Shown in pieces: positions 27,379 through 34,710 of a stretch of DNA of 64,000 nt. The translations under genes were made by a program, and so were the position numbers. The DNA is from Aestuariimicrobium ganziense (lineage in GTDB: Bacteria; Actinomycetota; Actinomycetes; Propionibacteriales; Propionibacteriaceae): assembly GCF_015352975.1 (NCBI RefSeq), contig NZ_JACYIZ010000005.1:124001-188000 (forward strand). The letters are read 5' to 3'. The stretch's first letter is position 1. Each line of letters begins with the position of its first letter. The notes beneath the pieces were generated by a model. That model was given only the letters and a program-made list of their open reading frames with translations, made no database searches and was not told the origin of the DNA.

Positions 27379-28632
27379 TTGACCAGCCCTGATGCCGGCA
27401 CCTCGGCACCGCCAACGAAGACCCGGCAGTCGCGACAGGCGGGCATCTGGTTCGCGCTGGTCGTGATCTTCCTCGACGTCATGGGCTTGGGCCTGATCAT
27501 CCCGGTGCTGCCCGAGCTGGTGCGTCGGCTGGTGGCGAACGAGACCCAGACCGCCCTGTGGTTCGGGGTGATGACGTCGGTGTTCGCGCTGATGACCTTC
27601 TTGTTCGCGCCGACCTTCGGGGCGTTGGCTGACCGGTTCGGGCGACGTCCTGTGATCCTGGTCTGCCTCACCGGCTACGGCCTCAGCTACCTGCTGCTCG
27701 CCTGGGCGCCCACCATCGGCTGGCTGCTGGCCGGCCGGGTGATCTCGGGCATCATGGGCGCCACCCCCGCCACGATCAATGCCTACATCGCCGATGTCTC
27801 CACCGACCGTGACCGGGCGCGCAACTTCGGCATGATCGGCGCCGCCTTCGGCCTGGGCTTCATCATCGCGCCGGCAGTGGGTGGACTGCTTGGCTCGATC
27901 GACCTGCACCTGCCGTTCTACGCGGCGGCCGGACTGTCGCTGCTGGCCGCGGTCTACGGGCTGTTGGTGATGCCGGAGTCGCTGCCGGTCGACAAGCGCC
28001 GACCCTTCCAGTTGCGCGAGGGCAACCCGATCGGCGGGCTGGCGGTGCTGCGGCGTTGGCCGCTGCTGGCCGGTGTGGCTATCGCGTTCGCCTTCTATCA
28101 ACTGGGCCAGATGGGTCTGAACACGCTGTGGGTGCTCTACACCAGCCACCGCTACGGCTGGGGCGAACTGGCCAACGGGTTGAGCCTGGCGCTGGTCGGG
28201 CTGGGCACCGCCGTGGTGCAGACCTCGATCACACCGCGACTGATCGCGCTGTGGGGTGAGCGCAAGGCGATCACCGTCGGCATCACCGTGAGCTGCATCT
28301 CGATGGTGCTCTACGGCCTGGCCTGGAAGGGCTGGATGTTCGCTGCCGTGGTGGTGATCGGTGCACTGGCGGGTATCGCCTTCACCGCAGTGCAGACCTT
28401 CATCGCCGCGCACGCCCCCAGCGGTCACCAGGGTGCGGTGCAGGGCGCGATGAGTTCGTTGATCAGCCTGGCCGCCATCATCGGCCCCCTGATGTGGGCA
28501 GGCCTGTTCGGCTGGGCGACGTCTGATGCGGCACCGATCAGCGTTCCCGGGCTGCCGATGTTCCTCGGCGCGGTGATCATCTTCGGTGCGCTGATGGCCC
28601 TGCGGCGGCTGTTCGCACGGTACCCCGGCTAA
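27379..28632 (+). CDS. MFS transporter, TCR/Tet subfamily
   Basis: 417 residues with twelve membrane segments. The N-terminal half shows LDVMGLGLIIPVLPELV and the loop 2-3 motif GALADRFGRRPVIL of drug:H+ antiporters; the RVISGIMGATPATINAYIADVS segment is the Tet motif C region. This is the layout of class TetA exporters, but substrate range cannot be read. TTG 27379 is taken as start because AGGAG lies 8 bases before it; GTG 27373 is possible. No TetR repressor is adjacent. A small CCGGCT/AGCCGG hairpin spans the stop codon. Confidence 0.9.
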   Translation: MTSPDAGTSAPPTKTRQSRQAGIWFALVVIFLDVMGLGLIIPVLPELVRRLVANETQTALWFGVMTSVFALMTFLFAPTFGALADRFGRRPVILVCLTGYGLSYLLLAWAPTIGWLLAGRVISGIMGATPATINAYIADVSTDRDRARNFGMIGAAFGLGFIIAPAVGGLLGSIDLHLPFYAAAGLSLLAAVYGLLVMPESLPVDKRRPFQLREGNPIGGLAVLRRWPLLAGVAIAFAFYQLGQMGLNTLWVLYTSHRYGWGELANGLSLALVGLGTAVVQTSITPRLIALWGERKAITVGITVSCISMVLYGLAWKGWMFAAVVVIGALAGIAFTAVQTFIAAHAPSGHQGAVQGAMSSLISLAAIIGPLMWAGLFGWATSDAAPISVPGLPMFLGAVIIFGALMALRRLFARYPG

Positions 28633-28652
28633 ACACCCAAGCCGGTGGCCTG

Positions 28653-29010
28653 ATGAGCACCAGTGACTTCTACCTGCGGGCCTTGATCGGCTCAGTGGTC
28701 TACGGGTCGATCATCGCCTTCGGGTCGGCAAGTACCTTGACCGGCTGGTCGGGCGGATCATGCCGACCTGGAAGCGGGCGCTGCTGCTGGTCGGAGTGTG
28801 GACCGGTGCGCAACTGGCCGGCGTCGCAGCACTGATGAACGGGTGGATGCAAGTTGCGTCCCAGAGCCAGAAGACCACCGTGTTCGCGGTCTATGCCGCC
28901 TTCGCCGCCCCGTGGATCATGCGAGCCGCGTGGCGGGCATCTTGATGCTGGGGGCCTTCATCCAGGCCTACTGCCTGTTCACGCTCGCGATCCTGCTGGC
29001 GCCGCTCTAG
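28653..29010 (+). pseudogene. Small membrane protein gene broken by two frameshifts
   Basis: Three frames in turn carry coherent hydrophobic protein: ATG 28653 (FYLRALIGSVVYGSIIAFG), then the -1 frame around 28735-28945 (VGKYLDRLVGRIMPTWKR, ALLLVGVWTGAQLAGVAAL, KTTVFAVYAAFAAPWIM), then the third frame to TAG 29008-29010 (ILMLGAFIQAYCLFTLAILL). Joined, they make a protein of about 118 residues with four membrane segments. Two indels are needed, so the gene is either decayed or affected by sequence errors. The family is not recognised. It lies 20 bases downstream of the MFS gene and its stop overlaps the convergent ychJ-like gene. Confidence 0.65.
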
Positions 29011-29369
29011 GTCGTCACCGCGTCCACGTAGAACCACCGGCCTGCCCGGCGCTCGAAGACCGACCTTTCACGCAAGTCCCCGGCACGGTGGCGCGCGATG
29101 AACTCGACGAGGCCGCTGGCCTGCCAGGACTGGCCGTCGACCACGTCCAGGATCTCCAAGCCGGCCCAGCCCAGGTCTGAGGCATCGACCGACCTGGGAC
29201 GGGTGCGAGGGTGCCAGGTCGCCATCAGGTACTCCGAGTCCCCCACCGCGAAGGCCGAGTACCTCGAGCGCATCAGTTCCTCGGCGGTCTCGGCCACGCG
29301 GGCCCTCAGGTGCAGTGGACCGCAACAAGCGGCGTAAGCACCGCCCCCGCACGGGCAGTCATCGATCAT
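29007..29369 (-). CDS. YchJ family (UPF0225) SEC-C type protein
   Basis: 120 residues starting MIDDCPCGGGAYAACCGPLH, the Cys-rich metal-binding opening of the YchJ family, followed by AETAEELMRSRYSAFAVGDSEYLMATWHP. The remainder has the NTF2-like fold signature ending GRWFYVDAV. YchJ proteins have no settled function. ATG 29369 is the natural start because the Cys motif begins right after it. The stop overlaps the end of the convergent broken membrane gene. A large palindrome lies just upstream. Confidence 0.88.
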   Translation of the reverse strand: MIDDCPCGGGAYAACCGPLHLRARVAETAEELMRSRYSAFAVGDSEYLMATWHPRTRPRSVDASDLGWAGLEILDVVDGQSWQASGLVEFIARHRAGDLRERSVFERRAGRWFYVDAVTT

Positions 29370-29403
29370 GGCTTCTTCTCCTGGACTGGTTGCCGGCACC
29401 CGT

Positions 29404-29481
29404 TGATGGTTTCGTGCCACAGGATCGGCCCGATGGCACCGTTCGGGCCGGATTTCGCCATCGCGTGGCACGAAACCATCA
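29404..29481. repeat. Nested palindrome with 17-bp perfect arms
   Basis: TGATGGTTTCGTGCCAC (29404-29420) and its exact reverse complement (29465-29481) enclose 44 bases. Inside the loop a second perfect inverted repeat, CGGCCCGA/TCGGGCCG, surrounds a 9-base centre. The right outer arm contains the stop codon of the deacetylase gene on the minus strand, so the structure lies at its 3' end and just upstream of the ychJ-like start. It could be a strong terminator for the deacetylase or a member of a palindromic repeat family; a looser relative lies near 49.1 kb. Confidence 0.85.
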
Positions 29482-30453
29482 CCGGATCACGTGGTCGAGT
29501 CTGGCGAACGTCACGCCGTCGGCGAGCATGCCCGGCAGCGCCGCTGCCAATCCCTCGGCGGTGCCGCCCGAGGGTTGGTTCATGTGCCCGATGCCGATCG
29601 AGCCGGTCCGCAGCGACCGGACCTCGCGCGCCACCGCTGCACCGCCAAGGGTCGCGCCCGCGTCGAGGTTGACGTCGAAACCGACCGGCACCAGACCCAG
29701 GTCGTTGACGATCCTGACGGCCACGTCGTCGTAGTGGGCGGTGCCGGAGCGGAAGAAGCGCGGGGGGGTCCCGCTCAAGCGTGTGAGCACCTCCTGGGCG
29801 CCCATCACCTCGTGAATGACCTCCTCGACCGACCTCGTCCCGGCGATGCCGTAGGCCGATCGTCCATCCACTGACAAGGGGCGATGGCTCGTCCCGTGGT
29901 TCGCGATGCAGAACAGGTCATCGGCGGCGAGGTCGTCGGCGAGTCGAGGATTGGCCCGCACCCACCGGGCGTTCAGGAACAACGTGGCCGGCACCCGCTC
30001 ACGACGCAGCAACGCGATCAGGTCAGCGTCCAGGGCCTCCCCTCCCCGGCCACCGCAGGCATCGAGGGTGAGCGCCACGGATGTCGAGTCGGTCCTGCTC
30101 ACGATCCCCGGCAGGTCGAGTCCCCAGGCCCGTGGCTCCACTCCGCGGTGACGACGAAGCACCTCCTGTCGAGGGTCGGGGCTGGGTGACGTCGTGGAGG
30201 CACCCCCCGACGACGCCGCGACACCAGGGCTCGAGGGCTGCGAACGAGAAGGCGTCACAGACACGTGGCCCGCTGAGGCAGTCGGGCTGGGGGTCGGCGG
30301 TGCTGGGGTCGTGGGCGCTCTGGTCGTGGGCGCTGTGGTCGACACCTGGGGCTGTTCGTCCGCGCAGCCGACGAGCGCCAGTACGGCGGCGAGAGCGGTT
30401 CGGCGCGTCAGGGGATCACTTCCCCACTGTCGTCTCAGGTCGCCGGGCTCCAC
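29479..30453 (-). CDS. Polysaccharide deacetylase-like lipoprotein
   Basis: 324 residues. A twin-arginine-like lipoprotein signal (LTRRTALAAVLALVGCADE) is followed by a Pro/Thr/Ser linker of about 60 residues and a NodB-homology domain. In place of the usual TFDDG first motif it reads VALTLDACGGRGGEA; HGTSHRPLS carries the metal-binding histidines and the final segment has GIGHMNQPSGG. This variant is seen in actinobacterial deacetylases. It probably acts on cell-wall or extracellular glycans. GTG 30453 follows TACGCT (30460-30465) by 6 bases, a leaderless start. Its first 19 bases overlap the 3' end of the upstream kinase-like gene. Confidence 0.82.
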   Translation of the reverse strand: MEPGDLRRQWGSDPLTRRTALAAVLALVGCADEQPQVSTTAPTTRAPTTPAPPTPSPTASAGHVSVTPSRSQPSSPGVAASSGGASTTSPSPDPRQEVLRRHRGVEPRAWGLDLPGIVSRTDSTSVALTLDACGGRGGEALDADLIALLRRERVPATLFLNARWVRANPRLADDLAADDLFCIANHGTSHRPLSVDGRSAYGIAGTRSVEEVIHEVMGAQEVLTRLSGTPPRFFRSGTAHYDDVAVRIVNDLGLVPVGFDVNLDAGATLGGAAVAREVRSLRTGSIGIGHMNQPSGGTAEGLAAALPGMLADGVTFARLDHVIR

Positions 30454-31034
30454 GCGGGCAGCGTACCGACGCCCGGGTCGGCCAACCATGCCACGATGCG
30501 CTGGGCTGCCTGATCGGCGGTCAGGTGGGTGTTGTCGAGGACGAGGTGGCGGTGCTGTGCCAGCAACGGCTCGGCAACAGGGGCTGGCCGTTCGGTGGTC
30601 ATCACGTGGCGCTCCAGCCCTCGCACGTTCTGGTCAGACCAGTCGACGTCGCGCTTGGACTTCTTCTCCTCCAGCCGGTGCGCGGTGCGGTTGCGGGACA
30701 GCCGGGTGTCGAGGTCAGCCCGCAGTTCCACGAACGCGACGTCACCGTCGAAGATGTCGACGTAGCGCTGCACGATCTCCAGGTCGGACTCGAGCTCGAG
30801 CCCCCAGACCAGCGTGAGAACCAGGTTCACGTGGTGACGGGCTGCCTCTTCGAGCACCCTGTACCGGAACTCCTCGTTGAGCACGTTGAAGGCCGGGGTG
30901 CCGTACCCGAAGGTCTCGATCAGGGGCTCGATGGTCATGTGGTTGTGGAACAGCCTGAAGTCGCTGACAGCGCACACCGCTCGACCGACCGTCATCTTGC
31001 CCACGGCCGGAGGGCCGAAGATCAGCAGCAGCAT
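30435..31034 (-). CDS. P-loop kinase-like ATP-binding protein
   Basis: 199 residues. Walker A is IFGPPAVGKMTVG at the very N-terminus, followed by FRLFHNHMTIEPL and a predicted nucleoside-kinase-like core; LVLTLVWGLELESD may hold the Walker B acidic residue and RLSRNRTAHRLEEKKSK the lid arginines. It resembles AAA_33/shikimate-kinase-like small phosphotransferases of unknown substrate. ATG 31034 lies 7 bases after TAGTTT (31042-31047), a leaderless arrangement. The 3' end overlaps the deacetylase start. Confidence 0.75.
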   Translation of the reverse strand: MLLLIFGPPAVGKMTVGRAVCAVSDFRLFHNHMTIEPLIETFGYGTPAFNVLNEEFRYRVLEEAARHHVNLVLTLVWGLELESDLEIVQRYVDIFDGDVAFVELRADLDTRLSRNRTAHRLEEKKSKRDVDWSDQNVRGLERHVMTTERPAPVAEPLLAQHRHLVLDNTHLTADQAAQRIVAWLADPGVGTLPAWSPAT

Positions 31035-31093
31035 GAGGGCCAAACTACTGCCCACCTCTTGCCATCGGGTCCGGCCACGATTCAGGCTGTGCC

Positions 31094-31495
31094 ATGGCAC
31101 TCAACCCATACCTCAACTTCGCCGGTAACACTGCCGAAGCCATGGCCCACTACCGCGACCTGTTCGGCGGCGAGCTCACCGTGTTCACCTTCGGTGACTA
31201 CGACATGCCCGAGATGCCGGCCGACGGGGTGATGCACGCCTCGCTGGTCGCCGACGACCTCGTCCTGATGGCCAGTGACGCCATGCCCGGAGCCGAGGAG
31301 TCCTGGGGCGGCACCCGGGTCTACCTGTCGTTCACCAGCCCCGATGCCGAGCGGGTCCACAGCATCTTCGGCCAACTGGCCGCCGGCGGCAGCATCGGCA
31401 TGCCGTTGGAGAAGCAGGTCTGGGGCGATGAGTTCGGGCTGGTCAAGGACCGCTACGGCATCGAGTGGATGTTCACCGTCGCGACACCTGACTGA
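31094..31495 (+). CDS. VOC family / PhnB-like protein
   Basis: 133 residues. LNPYLNFAGNTAEAMAHYRDLFGGELTVFTFGD and HASLVADDLVLMASD are the typical PhnB/glyoxalase-fold opening, and FGLVKDRYGIEWMFTVA the typical end. Such proteins are structurally glyoxalase-like; most have no proven enzyme activity. ATG 31094 follows CAGGCT by 5 bases. Divergent from the kinase-like gene with 59 bases between. Confidence 0.87.
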   Translation: MALNPYLNFAGNTAEAMAHYRDLFGGELTVFTFGDYDMPEMPADGVMHASLVADDLVLMASDAMPGAEESWGGTRVYLSFTSPDAERVHSIFGQLAAGGSIGMPLEKQVWGDEFGLVKDRYGIEWMFTVATPD

Positions 31496-31525
31496 CCCGG
31501 GCGGGCGCTCGGCCACAATGGCCGG

Positions 31526-32145
31526 GTGGACGCACTGTTGCTGGGCCTCGGCATCGGGCTGGCCGCCGGGGTGAGCCCAGGGCCGCTGCTGATGCTGGTG
31601 ATCTCGTCCAGCCTGCGCGGCGGATGGCGCCACGGCACGGCGGTGGCCGCCGCCCCGCTGCTCAGCGACCTGGTGGCGGTGGCCGTGGTCATCGCGGTGC
31701 TCGGCCAGGTGCCGGATTGGGTGCTCAGCGCCCTGGGCGTCGTCGGCGGGCTGTTGGGGGTCGCCATCGGCGTCCAGACGATATGGCAGGGCCGACGCGC
31801 TTCACTGGACGAGATCGGCCGTGACGACGCTGGCTCGCTCCGAGCGACGTTGCGCAAGGGTGTCGTCATCAACCTGGTCAGCCCCCACCCATGGATCAGT
31901 TGGATCACGGTGCTCGGCCCGTTGACAATGGCGACGTGGCGGGCCTCGTCGGTGTCGGGCGTGCTCCCGGTGGTGGGGTCTACCTCACGCTGGTTGGTTC
32001 GAAGGTGGCGCTGGCCGCTGTGGTCGCCGGCGGACGACGCCACCTGCACCAGACCGGGTACCGAATCGCCCTGGTCTCCGCAGGTACCGCGCTCGTCGTG
32101 CTCGGCGGGCTGATGCTGGTCGAGTTCGCACCCGGCCTGGTCTGA
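31526..32145 (+). pseudogene. LysE family exporter gene with a frameshift near 31975
   Basis: From GTG 31526 (CACAAT 6 bases upstream) the frame reads a normal LysE/RhtB start: LGIGLAAGVSPGPLLMLVIS, TLRKGVVINLVSPHPWISW and LGPLTMATW. At about 31975, next to GGGG, the coherent reading moves to the -1 frame, which gives YLTLVGSKVALAAVVAGGRR and two last helices to TGA 32143-32145. Restoring one base yields VVGFYLTLVGSK, the family's usual wording. LysE proteins export amino acids. As written the product is truncated by a junk tail, so this is a decayed gene or a sequence error in a G-run. Confidence 0.8.
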
Positions 32146-32146
32146 G

Positions 32147-32491
32147 TCACTGGTCGTCGACGGTTGCCAGCACTGCTCGCATTTGCTGCACGTACCCGGG
32201 AAGATCAACTGCCGCGGTGTCCAGCAGTCGTTCGACCTCGATCGTCCAGTAGCCGTGCACGATCCGGTTGCGCATCTGCGTCGGACTGATCCAGTCGACC
32301 TTCGCATGGGCCAACCGGAAGTCGGCTGGCAGTCGGCCGGCGGCCTCGCCCAGGACGGAGAAGTTCCAGAGCACCGCATCACGCCGGAGTCGGTCCGCCT
32401 GCAGCGCGGCAGCATCAATGCCGCCGAGCAGCAGCATGATCTGTTCTGCGGCGTCGATCATCTCCTCGAGCAGCAGACCCTCACGCCGCAT
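32147..32491 (-). CDS. hepT: HEPN domain toxin (HepT-like, DUF86)
   Basis: 114 residues, all-helical. The RNase motif RX4HXY is intact as RNRIVHGY (Arg 74, His 79, Tyr 81) near the C-terminus. In studied HEPN/MNT pairs the HEPN protein is an RNase toxin, neutralised when the MNT partner adds AMP to the motif Tyr. ATG 32491 lies within the last 11 bases of the MNT gene, so translation is coupled and the antitoxin is made first. Its stop is 2 bases from the end of the broken LysE gene on the other strand. Confidence 0.9.
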   Translation of the reverse strand: MRREGLLLEEMIDAAEQIMLLLGGIDAAALQADRLRRDAVLWNFSVLGEAAGRLPADFRLAHAKVDWISPTQMRNRIVHGYWTIEVERLLDTAAVDLPGYVQQMRAVLATVDDQ

Positions 32492-32951
32492 AGAGCACCT
32501 CTGCCTCGGCCAGCACCTGGGTCCTGATCCGCGGATGGATCCCAGTCCGCCCCACCAGGTCGACAGGGTGGCCAAGGATGCTGCTGAGCTCATCGGCGAG
32601 ACCTTCGATCGCCCAGCCCAGTCGCACTCCGGGCCGCAAGGTGTAGAGCAGGTCGACGTCGCTGTCGGCGGCTGCGTCCCCCCGTGCGAACGACCCGAAG
32701 ACCTCAAGGGTCTGCACGCCGTAGCGCTCGCAGACTTCCCCGAGTTGGGAGATCTGCCGCGGTGAGAGCCGCAGATCCATGCCGCGCGCGGCACTGGGCT
32801 CGTCCAGGTGGGCGCGCAGGGCGGCACGGATCAGGTGAGACCGAGTCACCCCCTCAGCCTGAGCTCGGCGGTCCACGGCCTGAAGCAGCTCACGATCAAG
32901 GCGTACGGGGACGACCTGGGCTGGTCCTGCGCTCACGACCACCACCTCCAC
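32481..32951 (-). CDS. mntA: MNT nucleotidyltransferase antitoxin with N-terminal ribbon-helix-helix domain
   Basis: 156 residues. Residues 60-156 form a minimal nucleotidyltransferase with GSX10DXD: EVFGSFARGDAAADSDVDLL (Gly 86, Ser 87, Asp 98, Asp 100). Residues 14-50 (VPVRLDRELLQAVDRRAQAE, then GVTRSHLIRAALRAHL) look like a MetJ/Arc ribbon-helix-helix DNA-binding domain, which ordinary MntA antitoxins lack. The fused domain would let the antitoxin repress its own promoter. GTG 32951 is chosen because a -10-like TATTAC ends 7 bases upstream; GTG 32936 is an alternative. A palindrome covers that -10. Confidence 0.87.
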   Translation of the reverse strand: MEVVVVSAGPAQVVPVRLDRELLQAVDRRAQAEGVTRSHLIRAALRAHLDEPSAARGMDLRLSPRQISQLGEVCERYGVQTLEVFGSFARGDAAADSDVDLLYTLRPGVRLGWAIEGLADELSSILGHPVDLVGRTGIHPRIRTQVLAEAEVLYAA

Positions 32952-32958
32952 ACCCAGA

Positions 32959-32984
32959 GTAATACGTGGGCCGGTTCGTATTAC
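32959..32984. promoter_or_regulatory. Inverted repeat over the MNT/HEPN promoter, candidate RHH operator
   Basis: GTAATACG-N10-CGTATTAC, perfect 8-bp arms. On the minus strand the first arm supplies the -10 hexamer TATTAC that ends 7 bases before GTG 32951, and the second lies about one helical turn upstream. A repressor bound here would block the promoter. The neighbouring RHH-MNT protein is the obvious candidate. Confidence 0.65.
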
Positions 32985-33032
32985 GCGGCACCAGATCCAG
33001 TACGACAGCTCGCGTTGGGCAACAATGGCGGC

Positions 33033-33506
33033 ATGTGCGAGTACTGCGGTTGCCGCGACATCCCGATCATTGGGCGCTTGTCAGAGGAGCACTACGGGGC
33101 GATCAACGCCCTCGGCGGGGTCAGACGAGGCATCGAGTCGGGCGATGCGGCCGAGGTCGACAAGGCGCTCACCGCCATGGCCGGGCACCTGTTCACCCAC
33201 AACGGCTGCGAAGAGGCCGGCCTGTTCCGCGGCCTTTGCCTGCCCGAGCACTGCGAGTACTATCAGGCCACCGTGGCCGACCTGGAAGAGCAGCACGTGT
33301 TGCTCAAGCAGCAGGTGGCCCGCATCCGTGCGGGCGAGTGGGAGGTCTACGCCGAACTCGAGCACACGCTGCGCCGCCACATCGACCAGGAGGAGAACGG
33401 GCTGTTCCCGGCGACCGCGGTCACCCTCGACGGCGAGACCTGGGACCAGATCGACGAGTGGACCCACGAGTACGACCACGCGGTCGGGAACGAGCACACC
33501 CACTGA
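33033..33506 (+). CDS. Hemerythrin-like domain protein
   Basis: 157 residues starting MCEYCGC. Iron-ligand pattern of a hemerythrin/HHE bundle is visible: EEHYGAINAL, AGHLFTHNGCEEAGLFRG, LEEQHVLLKQQ and LRRHIDQEENGLFPATA (His, HxxxE pairs). Actinobacterial proteins of this type begin with a Cys-rich MCxYCGC and are thought to sense or detoxify oxygen, NO or peroxide, or handle iron. ATG 33033 follows AACAAT by 6 bases. It lies next to the HEPN/MNT operator but reads the other way. Confidence 0.85.
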   Translation: MCEYCGCRDIPIIGRLSEEHYGAINALGGVRRGIESGDAAEVDKALTAMAGHLFTHNGCEEAGLFRGLCLPEHCEYYQATVADLEEQHVLLKQQVARIRAGEWEVYAELEHTLRRHIDQEENGLFPATAVTLDGETWDQIDEWTHEYDHAVGNEHTH

Positions 33507-33541
33507 CGTCGATCGCGTCAGGACGAGGGTCCGACGAGGAG

Positions 33542-33983
33542 TCAGCCTCGGTTCTCGTAGGCCTCGATCTCACCCAACTTGGGCCCGTAGCTGCTGGCCG
33601 GATCGTGGCGCAGGTCGAGCCACAGGTCGACCAGCGCCACCGCAGCCACAGGCGCGATCACGTTCTGGCCCATGCACAACACCTGGGCGTCGTAGTTCTC
33701 GACGGCACCCTTGACCGTGATCAGGTCGTGGGCGGTGGCCGCACACACCAGCCACCTTGTTGGCCGCGATGGCGGTGCCCACCCCGGTGCCGCAGACCAG
33801 GATCGCCCGGTCGGCGTTGCCGTCTCGGATCATCTCCGCCGCCTTGAACGAGACCTCGGGGTAGGTGATGTCGTCGCTGGACAGGTCGACCACCTCGCTC
33901 ACCCGCGAGTCAGCCTGCAGCGAAGCGAGCAGCGCGTCCTTCAGCACGACCCCGTTCGATGGGGCCCCAATCACGATCCGCAT
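33542..33983 (-). pseudogene. RpiB/LacA/LacB family sugar-phosphate isomerase with a frameshift
   Basis: From ATG 33983 (AAGGGAG 6 bases upstream) the reading is MRIVIGAPSNGVVLKDALLA, PEVSFKAAEMIRDG and ILVCGTGVGTAIAANKVAG; it then shifts frame at a GT-repeat near 33752 and continues AATAHDLITVKGAVENYDAQ, VLCMGQNVIAPV, ending at 33542. The two parts join to a full-length protein of about 146 residues. Wording is closest to the tetrose-phosphate isomerase branch (DerI/EryI-like), which converts D- or L-erythrulose phosphates. As written the product lacks the last third. No other tetrose-pathway gene is nearby. Confidence 0.8.
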
Positions 33984-34038
33984 GCCGCACTCCCTTTCTC
34001 ATCCGCAACCCTAGCCCTTCCGACCCCCACATCAACTA

Positions 34039-34056
34039 GGCTAACGAACGTTAGCC
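34039..34056. promoter_or_regulatory. Inverted repeat upstream of tetR-like gene, candidate autoregulatory operator
   Basis: GGCTAACG-AA-CGTTAGCC, perfect 8-bp arms around two bases, 19 bases before the ATG of the TetR gene and just upstream of its AGGAGG. Typical placement and size for a TetR-dimer site that represses its own operon. Confidence 0.65.
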
Positions 34057-34074
34057 AGCCACCTCAGGAGGGTC

Positions 34075-34710
34075 ATGGCCACCAGCACCCGCGCCGCCCT
34101 GCTCGACGCAGCCCAGGACCGCTTCGCCAGCCGGGGGTACGCCGGCACGTCGATCCGCCAGCTGGCCTCGGCAGTCGGCATTCGAGAGAGTTCGGTCTAC
34201 AAGCACTTCCCCAGCAAGCAAGCCATCCTCGCGGCACTGCTGGAGCGCGCCACCGAGCGCGTCCACGCGGTGGCAGCCACATGGGGCGTTTCGGTCGATG
34301 ATCCGACCGCAGCACTTTCCCACTACCAGGACATCAGCACGGAAAGCTTGGGCGAGATGGCCGTGGGCTTCCTCGAGATGTGGCTGCACGATCCTGACCT
34401 CGTGGCTGTGCGCAGAATGCTGGCGCTTGAGCAGTACCGCACGCCGGAGGCAGGGGCCCTGTTGAGGGAGCTGACGATCGTGCGCCCCCTGACCTTCCAG
34501 ACACATCTGTTCGCCCAGCTCATCACCGCGGGAGGGTTCCGCGCCGCAGATCCCGAGGCCGTGGCGCTCGCCTTCTGGGGGCCGATCCTCGCGATCGTCG
34601 CCACTGCGGAGGCTCCTGGTGGCGAGGCCGCAGCGCGCCGGATGCTGCAGATTCACCTGGAGCACTTCACTCTCACTCACGTCGTCCGCGACAGCGAGGG
34701 CGAGGCATGA
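34075..34710 (+). CDS. TetR family transcriptional regulator
   Basis: 211 residues. DNA-binding domain: LLDAAQDRFASRGYAGTSIR, then QLASAVGIRESSVYKHFPSK. The C-terminal domain is helical. AGGAGG 4 bases before ATG 34075 fixes the start; a palindrome overlaps the presumed promoter. It is co-translated (ATGA) with a small membrane protein, which is the likely co-regulated partner. The ligand is unknown. Confidence 0.9.
   Translation: MATSTRAALLDAAQDRFASRGYAGTSIRQLASAVGIRESSVYKHFPSKQAILAALLERATERVHAVAATWGVSVDDPTAALSHYQDISTESLGEMAVGFLEMWLHDPDLVAVRRMLALEQYRTPEAGALLRELTIVRPLTFQTHLFAQLITAGGFRAADPEAVALAFWGPILAIVATAEAPGGEAAARRMLQIHLEHFTLTHVVRDSEGEA

Noticed and set aside
26614..28428. 604-residue reverse-strand frame over the aminotransferase, GNAT and MFS genes
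   Set aside because: Spans three real genes antisense; Gln/His/Arg-rich shadow.
28625..28645. CCGGCT/AGCCGG hairpin at the MFS stop as a terminator
   Set aside because: Only a 6-bp stem without T-run; too weak to list.
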